Source: Chlorophyllum brunneum (taxonomy: Eukaryota > Basidiomycota > Agaricomycetes > Agaricales > Agaricaceae). Taken from it: a stretch of 64,000 nucleotides of DNA. The stretch covers positions 1,240,001 through 1,304,000 of the forward strand of contig OY756146.1 of the NCBI GenBank assembly GCA_963576785.1. The letters run 5' to 3'. The translations under genes and the position numbers were made by a program. Shown piece by piece: positions 13,097 to 30,077 of this stretch. The notes beneath the pieces are model-generated. The model had not been told where the DNA came from. It saw only the letters and a program-made list of their open reading frames with translations, and did no database searches. Every line of letters starts with the position of its first letter. The first letter of the stretch is position 1.

Positions 13097-16000
13097 ATGC
13101 CTTCCAACACCCCCCTCTTCCTCCTGCTCTTCGTCGTATTTGCCTTCTGTCTCTCACAGAATGGCGTCTATGCCTTTGGTGCAGGCAACATCCCGTCGTA
13201 AGCGCGCTCATACTCGCGAGCCATCCCAGATTAAATTAACCTTGGCACAGATTCGCTTACATGGAGGGCAAAGCCTTCCGTCATGGCGATATTGTCCGTC
13301 CTATCGATTGATCCCGCGTCTACCATTCTTATCATTCTGTATAGGAAGATGTACTGGCTGATCTTATCAAGCGTGGGGCAGGTGGCGGTTTTGCCCTCAC
13401 TGCACTGCTGAGCAAGGGATCCAAATTCAACGGACTCGACATCAAGCGCGTCTACTTTGGGTACGATGCATCTCAACCCTAAGCTAATCTCATCACTGCT
13501 GATCATTCTTCCGTCTTCAGAAACTGGCTCCGTGATTACAGTCAGGTATGCTACGAGTCAAGTTATCATATCTGATATTTGATATGACGTCGACCTAGGC
13601 TGTTGACATCGCATCACTTAAAAAGGTTCCCCTCCAGGTCCGTCCAATCCACGCCAATCATCTTGACTTGTTTCTATTGACCCGGAGTAGACGATCCTCA
13701 ACTTATGCATGGTCCTTGGCTTCCTTGTACGTCTTCAAAATACTGGTCCCAAGATTTAAACTCACTGCTTTAGGCTCATGGTTATGCAACCAACGAGTTT
13801 GAGGTTACCCCTGAGCGATTGGGCTGCTATCTTCCGGTATACCTTTCCGTATATACTGCACCTTTCCCTCCTGCTGAGCATTGGCCAGACAGAACACATC
13901 GACAACCCTAAGGGTTATGGCGAAGGTGAAGACGCCAGGAAATACCACCCAGGCCTCCGAGGTCCAGTCGACGTATGCTCCCTTAGTGAATCGCATGATG
14001 AACCCGTTTCTGATGAGTATCACTAACAGCCCCGCGAACTTGAAATTGATCATAGGACCGGCATGAAGAACTACATTGCTAATGGTGAGCGCAACCGCGA
14101 TATCGCGCGAACAACCACCGATACATCTCTCAGAGGATGGCCCATGGGACACCTCCAAAGCCCTTGTCCGACGTACCCTCGAGAAATGCATTCACCTTGG
14201 TCGTCAACATCGTTCACAAGGCAGAAAACAAGACGAATACGAAGCATACAGACTTCTTGGTCAGGCTGTAATTACCCTCCGTCATTTGTTATTTCAGATA
14301 TCCACATTCACGCTCATGTAGATGCATACCCTTGAAGATTTTCCCGCCCATTCTAATTTTTGTGAGCTTGCTCTCGTTTCCCTGGGACATCAGCAAGTGT
14401 TCGTCCACGTTGGTGACAACGTCAGGATCCAGGCTCCCAATGGTAAATGGGTTGCGCCGATCGTTACCGGTCAGTTTCTCTTGTTTCGGTCCCGTTGCGT
14501 GCTCACAGTTACTGAAGGGTCCTTTGGATCAAGCGATTTCATCCACTCGCTCCTCGGAGGTGCGCACCCGTTCATAGATCCCGCTATATTAACCTAACAG
14601 ACCCTTGATCAGAGGCCAGTGACCATTTGGTGAGCTATAGCCTGAATGATTATATTTTTATACGCTTCACCTCATTGAGCCTGATATTGAAACCAGAGTG
14701 AAGTGAGTGGGTTCCAACCTTAACCCATGATTGTGCTTAACCCTTATTACCCAGGCTTCCGTGACGGATCTCAACCGCGAGCTTGATCACGCTCGATCCA
14801 GATCTATTGAACAGTCCACTCGTTCAGGTCCCGGGGGTATTCCCTCTGATCCAGCGTCCGTCCTTCGTCAGTTGTTCACCACCATTCCCGGTGGCGGTGG
14901 GGGAGAGATGAGTAGGGATATGGATGCGATCGAGAGAATCCGAGCTGGGCCGGCTGCTGGTGGAAAGCGACCTGAAGACATGACTCCCCAGGAGTTGCAT
15001 ACGGTGCTTTGGCAAGTGCTCACGTTCAGAGATTCAGGTGTGTGCGCGCGATGAGCTCGGGGTTCAAAAGAAGGCTTAAGATATATGTACTAGTGGTGAA
15101 AAAGATTTCGAAAACGATCGAAAAAATCCCTGGATTGGGGGCGTTGATTGATAAGATCATGGATGGGATTTCCGGTGTGTAATCCACGGGCCAGCTCATT
15201 TGAATATCGACTGACTAGATGTTAGTATTTGTCTTCACAACGCTTGAGGTATGACGGGTATAACATCTATTGGATTGATTCTAACCCCGATATTAGCCCT
15301 TCCTGAAGCCTCTTCTAAAGACCGCCACCAGCAGTTTGGCGGTTATGTCGGGAGAGGTTATTGATACTCATGACCAATACGAAGTCTTCAACGATGCACG
15401 CGCCGTATGTCATTGTATTTCCCTGTGGAATCAACCGAACTTAATCTAGCACAGTCCGATCCTACGCATTCGTTCTTGAGCAAAGATCACTTCGTTTGTA
15501 GCTTCCATTACATATACCCCGTTTGGGCTGACTTGAGGACAGAATCTGATCCTGAATGAGCCTGCTGGCCGGCTGGCCAAAGCGATTGTACAACATGTAG
15601 TTATTCTTGTTGTGAAGGCTTGGGACAATCCATCTGAGAATGTCCGCGCAGTCACTGAAGATATTCTCCAATGCTTGTGCGTAATGCTACCGTGCATCCA
15701 GGATTGGGAGCCCCCTCACCTCACCATTTTTCCAGGTTCCATCCCGATTTCCACAATCCCAGCTCCAAGATTCAGCGTGAGATGCTCCAAAATATTCGTG
15801 ACTGGTTCCAAGGACTCGGAAACAAGCAGAATTCTGTTATCTCCCGTCTCGGAAAGAACGCAGTAAGGAACCACGACAACATCCGTCTTGCTGGTGAAGG
15901 TGGTGCAGCGGTTGCTCAGGGCTCGTTTGTCCAAAACCAAGCACACCAATTCCAGCACAATATAGCCGGGTATGCGCAGAACGTTCCTGGAGCACAGGCG

Positions 16001-16624
16001 GTATTTAATGCTACCGGATTCGGAACTACGAAAGCTGGAGGGCCCCCTCCTGGCTCGTATGGTAGTGGTCCGCCAGGTGCATATCCACCTCCCATGGGTC
16101 CTCCCCCAGCTTCGACTTATCCGGGTGCCCACGCCCATAATAACCCTGCCTCACCTTATCCTCCGCCTGGACCTAGGGGATTCCAGCCGCCGCAGCACAG
16201 TGGATATGCGCCTTCATACACTGCACCTCCTCCAGTCTCGCATACTGCGTCTTCTCCACCTTCATTTCCTGGTTCTGGTGGTGGTGGATCTTATCCTCCA
16301 CCCTCGTTCCCTAGCTTCCCCGGCTCGCCAACGGAAACCCCTTCACCTGGATTTGGATCGTATCACCCCCCCAGTGGCCCACCCCCCGGGTTCCCTGGTA
16401 CTCCAGGTTCCCGAGAAGCTCCTGGACATGGCCATGGAGTAGGCGGATTTGGATTCCCCTCTGCACCTGGTGGGCCTCCTGAACCGTTCGGAGTGGCACC
16501 TGGGAGTGGTGGACCGCCTGGGTTCCCTGGAGCACCTCAACCTTTTGGTGGGCCGGGACCGGGACCCCATGGGCCTCATGGGCATGGACCTGGAGGGTAT
16601 GAACACAGGCCGCCTGGTTGGTGA
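13097..16624 (+). CDS. het-c: HET-C family protein (heterokaryon-incompatibility homologue)
   Basis: Secreted or endomembrane glycine-rich protein of the Het-C family, whose alleles control vegetative incompatibility in Neurospora and Podospora. The family is widespread in filamentous fungi. Visible: a signal peptide (FLLLLFVVFAFCLS), the start of the mature domain (FGAGNIPSFAYMEGKAFRHGDI), the family core DIKRVYFGNWLRDYSQAVDI, FEVTPERLGCY followed by HIDNPKGYGEGEDAR, TGMKNYIAN, CIHLGRQH, TLEDFPAHSNFCELAL, then VTGTFGSSDFIHSLLGEASDHL. A middle helical part follows, and the C-terminal 200 residues are Pro/Gly-rich low complexity ending EHRPPGW. About a dozen short introns keep phase. Whether it works in self-recognition in this species is not shown. 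The tail has the length and composition typical of the family. Confidence 0.93.
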
Positions 16625-17495
16625 TGCCGTGGGCGAAGTGCTATAATGACGCCTTGATATGATTGAAAAGGAATTAGAGGAATCGGAGGTTAGAGAAGTG
16701 TTCTGTGACGGCTTGCGTGTGGGGTAAGAATGTACTTGACTAAGGTGATATAAGCAGGCGTGGGGCTACGATAGGTAGAACCGCGTCGAGTGTAAATAAC
16801 TTATCTGCCGTGGACTTTCGACCTTAAATCTAACCAGATCCATTTCTGACAGTTTTTGAAGTATCAGCTGTTTGCGTTATTATTCCAGAGCATGGTGATC
16901 GAGGAATAGACTACGAAGGTAAACGAAATTGCAAGGGTTAATGGGTATGCTGGTATGAGTCCAAAAATGTCCGATATTTAATAACGAAAAGACAATTGGA
17001 GACTGAATGGTAAAAAGGGAATGAATGAAGCAGGGCTTGCGAAGGGTTTTAATACAGGTGGAACCCAAACTGGTTTGTATTTGCGGAAACAGGGAATGTG
17101 GGTAGAAAGCAGCTACTCGGGAGGAATATGGTACAAGGGGAAGTAACGGGCGAGGACGGAAGGATATTCAGCAAGGAATGCAAGAAAGGGAAGAACGGGG
17201 GATATTATACAATCTTGGGCGAGATGAAATACGACCCAAGCCTTGGGATGGACCCATTCGGGAAAGCTCGGTGCCAGGGGAGGATGTAGTCCGTTCCGAA
17301 ATCCGATGAGCGTTCAGGACCGCGTTTACGACGGACGGCGCCAGCATGCAGGTTAGGGGATATTACGCGGAACATTATGTATAAGACAGTGTGGGGGCGC
17401 TGAGTGACGTGAAGAAAGGAGAGACTGGGGATCATTTGAGGTTATTGTTTTCGTTATTTGATGTCATAGGTCGAGGGTGAGAAGTGGGGGGTGGT
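16625..17495. other. Convergent 3' regions, HET-C and a small-protein gene
   Basis: About 870 bases between converging stops. There are purine-rich stretches (16980-17280) and no open frame with family resemblance. No repeat or RNA gene recognised. Confidence 0.35.
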
Positions 17496-18204
17496 TCATT
17501 CGCCGTTGCGACTAATGACTGTCATGAGTCCCGGGACACACTCAATCCTGTCCATGGCCACGGGCTGAAGGATATCCCGGCAATTCGTCTGAATTGCAGA
17601 AGCCGAATACTGGACCTGTAGGATTGAGTCACATCAGGGTCGATGAAGAAACTGATGGGGGCGAACTTACGCAAACTTTATACTGTCCTCTTGGTCGATT
17701 CTTGGGTTCATTGATAATGTACGACCAACTGTGAGATCGTTATGAGTAAAGGGTAAGAAGTAAGAGAATGAGGGCCCACCTCTCATCCACAAGAGCGTTG
17801 GCCCCAATTATTGATGCCTGTTCCACTAGGGCGGACCTTGTGGCACGCAGAAGCCGAATAACATCAACGCCTCCATTGCCTGCGCAGATATATGTATCTT
17901 TGTGCATTAGAGGAGCTCTCGCATCTACTTCATCCGCTTGAGAGCTCTCTTGCACATGAGGATGTGTTAGCGGCTTGGTACCGGAACTGCAGGTAATGGT
18001 GTGTGATCTCTTGGACTGGCGCTCGAGGTGACGAAGTTTGATAAACATGTTGGCAATGCCACCTATTGTTAAGCGTACTGTGCCCTCTGAGGTGTCATTC
18101 GTGGTTGAGGAAGTGGAGGAGGTGGGATAGAGGGGTGCTTTGGTCTTGGTCTTGGGAGATGCGGGGCCAGTGGAACGAGTGCGGGTGCGACCAAGGATGG
18201 ACAT
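17496..18204 (-). CDS. Uncharacterised conserved-looking small protein
   Basis: Three exons join in phase: the first from 18204 to about 17780, a second around 17725-17671 beginning SWSYIINEPKNRPRGQYKVC, and a third from about 17620 to the TGA at 17496, ending MTVISRNGE. The product is about 190 residues: a Ser/Thr/Lys-rich N-terminus, a helix (GTVRLTIGGIANMFIKLRHL), a Ser/Asp-rich middle, then a compact part with VIRLLRATRSALVEQAS followed by IGANALVDERWSY and YKVCVQYSASAIQT. The helix-GANA-strand-strand pattern is distantly like the YbjQ/heavy-metal-binding-like fold, but that is speculation. No signal peptide or membrane span. Exon joins and conserved-looking texture argue that it is real. 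Function unknown. Confidence 0.6.
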
Positions 18205-19932
18205 GGTGTTGCTGGAGAGAGAAAGGAGGGGGTTGGGGAAGGCGGGAAGGGAGACTAAGGAGCTTTATATTGGAGAGGCAGATGAAGGGCTATTTGGTGC
18301 TATTTTCGGCTTCTGACGTTGATTTGGTTTAGATCTCTTCCAGATCCACACGTGCTTCTCTCCTCGCCCCCGTCCGCTGTCTCCCATCTCATCGCCCCCA
18401 ACATGGCTTATATTTAACGTACGTCTCCACATCACGTCCTTGATCCACCAGCATACGCCTGTGTCGTGAATGCCCTCTCTTGACAGTCTGTAACCATGGC
18501 TTAGCTCTATCTGCGCTTCGCCGCCCTCCGAGTATCTCTATTGCTAATTTCAACTCCACTGTGACCGCCGAAGCTGAAGCGCCGAAGGCCTGTAGTACCG
18601 TGCTCCTACTTTTAGCCAACGCTATCTGTTTTGATACCGACCCCAATCCCTCGTTGATCCATTGTTCTGGTGGTCGAGCACCACCCGCTCTATCATTTCA
18701 TCATCAGATACACGCGTAAAGGGTAAGAACAAACGGCTCACCACCAATTTTGATGTCTTGACTGGCGGGAAGTCGCCGGAATTAGCACTGTCACAAGCAA
18801 TGTACTCACCAATCTATCCCTGCTCGACCTTCGCAGACAGTCTCAACGCTCGGTATCCGTGTCGTGGCCTCCACGTCGAGGGTGCGTTTCGAAGGGACCT
18901 GATCGAAACCCAGCGCTCCGATACTCTGTGGACTTCAAACACTTTGCAGCACCGCCGTTGATGATGCCAGTGATCCCTTTCCTAGTATACGTATCCGGAC
19001 GACAACATACCCTTATTATAGCTATCGTGTGACCAGAACATGTCAAGTCCTCAGGTCTGGGCACCCTATCGCCCATAATTTACTGGTGTTCTTCATACAT
19101 CTATGAGAAAATGTATTGTGCCGATCCCGGCTATCCCGGACGAAGGATACCCGCAGTTATCAAGTCTGGGCAGGGTCATCTGTGACGTTGGAATATAGCT
19201 TCGTGAAGACCCATAGTGACCTGCACAGTCAAGAAAACTCTAGACCTCGTTGATAGGGACCCTCAATGATAGGCTATCATCCAGAGCCTTACTCCGTTCC
19301 TTCATTCTCTGGGCAACTAAAAACCACACTGACGAATCGCCTGGCAGGTGTAACACCATCTGACCTGGCCCTGCGGTGCTGTAGAGCTCGTTTCATTTAC
19401 TATCGTCATTCACCCGATGCAGCTCCTCGGTCATCATCTCCTACGACCCGTGTTGGAGTCTCGTGCTTTCATTACACCTTCCGCCATGCTGCGATGTTTG
19501 TGCCTCAAGGCCTCGCGTTCGGCTTCGGCTCCACGCTCTACTTCAATAGGTCCGAACAGGATTGGCGCATTCGACGAATCATCTCTCCCCATACTTCGAG
19601 GCGCGGATCGTCTCCTCATGTATCCTTCTACGGTTGTATTCGTGGAACGGCGTGGAGAGGAAGTCAGCTCTCGACTCATCGTAGTAGAATATGGCAACTT
19701 GGACTTACGTACACCCTACAGCACATCGAACATCGAGGCGAATTAGCTCCTCAAGTTGCATCATCAACGTGTACACTCAACGCTCAGGAAACGTCATCTC
19801 ACCCAACATGGTTGTTGTATACGAGCTGCTCCTAAGATCAGATAACAAGATGTCTGAAGGACTGGAAGGTCCACCCGCCCCACCTTTACCCCCCACCCCC
19901 GACATGGTCCATGGATCAACAAATCGAGAATC
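18205..19932. other. Gene-poor region, no recognisable gene
   Basis: First part of a 7.4-kb stretch without an identifiable gene. Overlapping plus-strand frames at 19266-19835 (189 codons) and 19417-19746 (109 codons) have reasonable amino-acid composition, and the second contains GADRLLMYPSTVVFVERRGE and RLIVVEYGNLDL. Neither has a plausible start, splice pattern or family. They may be remnants of a decayed gene. Confidence 0.3.
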
Positions 19933-20436
19933 CTAGACGAATTTCGTATCCAAGATCTCGACCTCAAGCTTCTGGTCAACAACACTACAGGTAACATTTA
20001 CGGAAGTCCCTTCCCTATCTCTCGGCATTTCGTTGACGATAAACCAATGGTCGACAAGGGACGCATCTACCGCGAGAACATTATGGCACATTGAATCAAC
20101 TTCTGACCGGGTCAGTCCCGTCTTGCTAGAAGAATGAGAGGGTAACGATTTGTCCACTCCTAGAATCTTCATTTCGGGGCTCACGAATGCAAATTGGCCA
20201 TTCCACCGGAGGCCAAAATGCGGGGTTCGGTTCCGTTGGGGGATGATGGTACTACCTGGACTTCTGAAGTGGTAGTACACCTTCTGGCCATTTTTCTCCA
20301 TCATTGTCGAGGAGTCGAAGCTAATGACGGCCTCTCTAAGGCCCCTATTTCTGCTTGAACTTAGTGGCACCAGGGACTTTCCTGGGAAGTGATTGGCGCT
20401 CAAAATGTTGTGTACATGCTGTGAGGCCGAGGACAA
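19933..20436 (-). CDS. Unidentified 167-codon ORF, possible gene or gene remnant
   Basis: A single uninterrupted frame of 167 codons on the minus strand, ATG at 20436. The peptide has globular-looking composition with alternating hydrophobic residues (GLRWNGQFAFVSPEMKILGV, VLAVDASLVDHWFIVNEMP) rather than the Arg/Ser-rich look of chance frames. I recognise no domain. It has no signal peptide, membrane span or obvious splice sites. It lies alone in a gene-poor region, so it may be a young, decayed or spurious ORF. Confidence 0.3.
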   Translation of the reverse strand: MSSASQHVHNILSANHFPGKSLVPLSSSRNRGLREAVISFDSSTMMEKNGQKVYYHFRSPGSTIIPQRNRTPHFGLRWNGQFAFVSPEMKILGVDKSLPSHSSSKTGLTRSEVDSMCHNVLAVDASLVDHWFIVNEMPRDREGTSVNVTCSVVDQKLEVEILDTKFV

Positions 20437-25666
<5,230 letters not shown>

Positions 25667-28076
25667 TCATGTTGCCTTCAGCTCCTTCAGCTCCTTTTCT
25701 TCGGTGGAATTCTTATGTTCCGTAGTAGTAGGAGGAACAGTACGCTTGACGGAATCAGCTGTAAGTGGGTTCCGTGCGCGCATCCCCTCGCCCTTATAAT
25801 AAATCCACACAGGGAAGGGGATACCGAGGACGATTGCGAGACCTGCCAATAACTATAAACCAGTAGGTCGGCGGTCAGCGAAGGAGGGTAAACTGTAGGA
25901 GTCAAAAACGCACGGAGTTCCCGCCGCCAGGACCCATGGCAGCGTACATCTGGGAGCCAAACAGAGGGAACGCAAAGCCAAGTAGTGAGCGGAAGAGCTA
26001 AACGCCCAAATAACTCATCAGTAAATCCCCATCGTCTGTGCTTTGAGGGAGTCGCAAAGATACGTACAGAAGCTGCCGCGGTGGCACTGGCGGCGTATGT
26101 AAACGTGTCGACCAAGTAGAGCTGGATAGGCAAACTAAAGTACAGATGGGTGAGTATATTCCTCTGTCGATTAAACCACACTCACAAAGTTGTCATCATA
26201 CCTACAGTGATTATGGTTAGATTAGACTTCATCTAACCAGGTCGAGAAGGGAGATTAAGCATACCAAATCCGAAGATTCCTGAACCGATGATGGGCATAA
26301 TCCAGTGTAATTTTGCGGCAGCAGACCAGCCGTACCAGCTACGTACGAATGAAACCAGTCAGAGAAAACTTGCAACACAAGGCCAGGTGACCCACAAGAG
26401 ACCGACTGGAATAAAAAAAGAACCGAAGAATAGAGCAGGAATGCGCATCTCTGGCGTTCCAACTCCGCCATTCTTAGAAGCGAGCTATATTGAGGTATAT
26501 CAATACGCCATTTGGGAATACTCAAGGAAGCTAGGTACGCACGTGTTGGTAGACTTCACCAGCAAACTTGGCGCCAAAGATGGTAGCGATAAAGAATCCG
26601 ACGCCAAGGCCAAGGTATGCCAAGCCTCCGACACCAGCTCCGAAGCCATATGTCCCGGCAAAGAATGCGGCGAACGTCGAGAACAAAAGATAGAAGATCC
26701 CGTACAAGCTTTCAGCATGGGTTAGCTTCGTTTACAGCGTTAATGTGAGATGGACCAGACTTACAAAGCCATATACAGACTGAGGATAAAGCAGATAAAA
26801 CTCTTAAAGAGTATTATAACTGGTCTGCTCAAATTGATCCAAAGGACGCGGATAATACTTCCGTTATCTTGATCCAACGCAGGGTGATATTTTCTGGCAG
26901 TTTCGGGATCTTTCGAGCGAGCAGCCCGCCTCATGCGAATGACCGGGGCATACGTTTCTCGTAACATTGGAATGCCTATGAGAGAGGCAAACCCACAGGT
27001 ACCTAATCATCGATCTAAGTCAGCTGGCCACGAACACCCAGTAAGAACGGGTTGACGGACATGCGATAGCAATGAACACCCATTTTATGCCGACTTCTTG
27101 CGCAATAAAGCCACCAGCGATGGGTCCGACAACAGGGCCTCGAGATTATTTAGATACCGGGGTCAATGTGGATGAATCGGAGGCTCACATACCGACCAAG
27201 GGTCCCAAGGTGAATATCGCCATCGCAGAAGCGCGATCACGCTCGGCGAAGACATCGCTAACTGAACCACCGCCAATAGCGATAGGTGCACTTCCGGAGA
27301 GACCGGCTGGGAAAGGCAATAGTCAGTGGTACATTCATGTAAGGAGGGGTATAAATGCATACAAAGGAAGCGAAAAGCGACTAGGGATCCCACATCTGGA
27401 GAGAAAGCGCAGCCGATACTGAGCCCCGTTGTAAAAATATTGGCAATGTGGAGGACCTAACCGAGCAGAAGCCAGGCATTGAGAAGTTGTCTTGACGGTT
27501 TGGATCAGCCACTACACACCCATGTCCGTCCATACATCTCCGACAGAGGAGCAAAGACCAGTGGCTAATGGATGCAAGTACATAAGCTTCTTTACCGACC
27601 AACTTCGTACAGGGAACACGTACTCCAATCGCATACGCAAATAAAAATATAGAGAGCGTTAATGCGATCAATGTCGGATTGGTGATGCCATATTTGAGTG
27701 CTACCTCCGGCAAACCAGGTGCCATCATCGAACTGGCTAAAGGGGAACAAAATGTGTATAGGGAGACCTGATAAGGATCGGTTAGCCATCCGGCGAGAGC
27801 AAACATGAGATGAAAACCTACGACGGACACTGCACGCCATTTCTTCCCAAGGGGCCAATTCCGTGCATTTTCTGGATCGTGTTCCCAGTCTTCTTCTGGA
27901 TCTTTCACAGCCTCCCCCGTCCTGTCTTCTGAGGGAGAGGACCCTTGATGATCCGGTTCCAGCAACGGGTTAAATTTTTGGAGAGTCTCTTCGTGAGGCT
28001 GCACATGAGTATGTGAGGAAGCAGCGCTCGAACCCGTGGTGTTTGGTCGTGAGATCGGCCGTTCGCTGGAAGCCAT
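25667..28076 (-). CDS. MFS transporter, DHA1 drug:H+ antiporter type
   Basis: Twelve-span exporter of the plasma membrane. Fungal DHA1 proteins pump toxic compounds, fungicides or polyamines, but the substrate here is unknown. A Ser/Glu-rich cytosolic head with DPENARNWPLGKKW leads into span 1. The first introns remove about 50 nt each, and joining them restores SLYTFCSPLASSMMAPGLPE, then FAYAIGPLVFAPLSEMYGRTWVLHIANIF, a canonical MFS motif-A region (LSEMYGR). GCAFSPDVGSLVAFRFL follows. Later exons carry FLRETYAPVIRMRRA (central loop), TYGFGAGVGGLAYLGLGVGF, GTPEMRIPALFFGS, IQLYLVDTFTYAASATAA and a C-terminal end LGIPFPVWIYYKGEGMR followed by an acidic tail with stop at 25667. The gene has many introns but appears intact. 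Confidence 0.88.
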
Positions 28077-30077
28077 GATAACAGGTGGGATGCGGGTAAG
28101 GAAGTGAGGGAAAGAGCAGTGGAACGAGAGAGTGCGTTCTTATATCCACCAGACCGACTGAAGCGCTGCTTGACGTCAACAGAGATTACCGTATAACACC
28201 CGGGCCGGGGAAATGTAAACATGTATGTTGGCAGGCGTCCGAAGGTTAGAGAGAAGTATCGAGGAAGGGGGGCGTAACTCATATAGAATTTGTGGCAGGC
28301 CTCCTGATATGCTTCGCATCGCGTAGCACTCAGGCCGTAAGGCTCAGCCCACTCCCGAGACCAAATGGGCTACTGACCAACACTGTTGACGAGACCACTT
28401 GTCAAACGATCTCCGATCCTCCTTACACTTCCATTTTGGGATTTGTCATTCTCATGCAGTCAATTCGCCACCTGTACTCACGTTTCGCTTACCCTCGCAA
28501 AATTCCCAAATACTCTGTCCCTCGGCCATCATGGTAAGCTAGAATCACAACTCAGAGTTTTGCTCGTCGTTTGGAGTAATATGACTTGGTTCTCCAACAA
28601 GTCGCGGGTGGCGGTCCCAGGTCCGAGGCACCCCATTTCATCTCTAAACACCCCCATTGGACATGGGAAAATTAATCAACCATAACGGTGGTTCTTTTTT
28701 TACTTACTTTGCACCTTCCCCGGTCCAACTTTCTCCGCGACCGTACGTCCTAATATTGGGTTTTAATCATCGACATATCCCCACAACAATTATTTCAGAT
28801 CTCCACAAGGGAATGGAAAACACATTACTTCGTATGGGGTTTCATTACAAATTTTCCAATGCACCATAACCGTTTACTGCATCTCCAACCTAGCATATCC
28901 TTCAAACTCAGGCTACTCCGTTGAAGCTACCCTATGCCACTGTCTAGCGGGGCCAGCTGCTCCGGACACCTAGACCTACATACCAGGCGGCACACACGCT
29001 TCACCCAACTCCCTTCATCACCATCACCAACTTAATAATTCCCCCATTCTTATTCACGGGCTCGGCATTGAGGACCTCACACACGCATACCAAGCACATC
29101 TCATCAGCACCCTCAGTATCCTCGGAAAAGACGTCAGCATATCACATATCAAGCTCCATCAGTTCCTCATCGAACTTATCGGCACAATGGCTGCGCTATA
29201 TCTGCCAGATTCCACTTACCTACACGCCGCCGTAAAACACACATGACGAGCCCTTCTCTCGCCACAGTGAGAATAGCTGCCAGCCCTAGGGAAAACAGCA
29301 TATCTATTGGGGATCATCACCAATCCCTATTACATCACCCTCGGCCTCTTTGAGCGACACGTTCGGATATAGACATATGTGTTGGGGCAGTGGCGATCCG
29401 TTCTAGTCAGGGGGTTTTGATGTTTTTCTGCTTAGCAAAATTGATTAACATCCTTCCAGGGTTCAAACAAGTTCATGTTGTTAGGGCGTCAGGGGTTCTA
29501 GGGGTTCTGTGGGGTTCTACAACCGATGTCACCGACTGAGGCCCTGAGCCAAAAACGGACTGTCAGGCGGTGGTGTGTGGCACCAATCTGCTGCCTACGG
29601 CACTTGCCGCAATTTGCGGTCGGGCAAGGCAGTCTAACGTTCCGCAGCTTGGATTGCTGTGAAAGCCTAAGCATAGTACTCAGGGTTTGGAGTTGCCGAA
29701 TCGTCTGTACACTTCCCAGCAGTCAACAAACTTCGAGATCTTGATCCCCCACTGCTAGTTCGCTCCTCGGAGTGGTCGATCCTCGTAGGGATCAATGGAA
29801 AGTCTGGAACAAATTCTAGTAGTTGCCATCTATATAGTCCACGCACAATAATAAATGCTAGCTGAGAAACCAATCACCGGTTAGGTATAGATACAAGTTC
29901 TGAAAAACGATTGGAAGATAATATTAATGTCCAGAAAGCTCACCAATGGATAGCATGGTGACATGCTCGGATGATGAAACAAGGGAAGGAAGTTTGGATA
30001 CCATAGGGGCCCTTGCAATGCCAAGCATAGTAGCTCCATGATGTCAACCCAAGGAGATCGGATTTCGAGAAAGGGGT
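28077..30077. other. Intergenic, no recognisable gene
   Basis: Two kb between the MFS and GT61 genes, containing the MFS promoter and the GT61 3' end. A plus-strand stretch at about 29020-29245 reads as a protein-like peptide (IHGLGIEDLTHAYQAHLIST) but has no start or family match. There is a small GGGTTCT-type direct repeat near 29490-29520. No RNA gene recognised. Confidence 0.3.

Noticed and set aside
15716..16138. 140-codon minus-strand ORF inside HET-C
   Set aside because: Antisense to well-supported HET-C exons, with no family resemblance.
29480..29520. GGGTTCT short direct repeat
   Set aside because: Only three or four imperfect units; too small to call a satellite or regulatory array.
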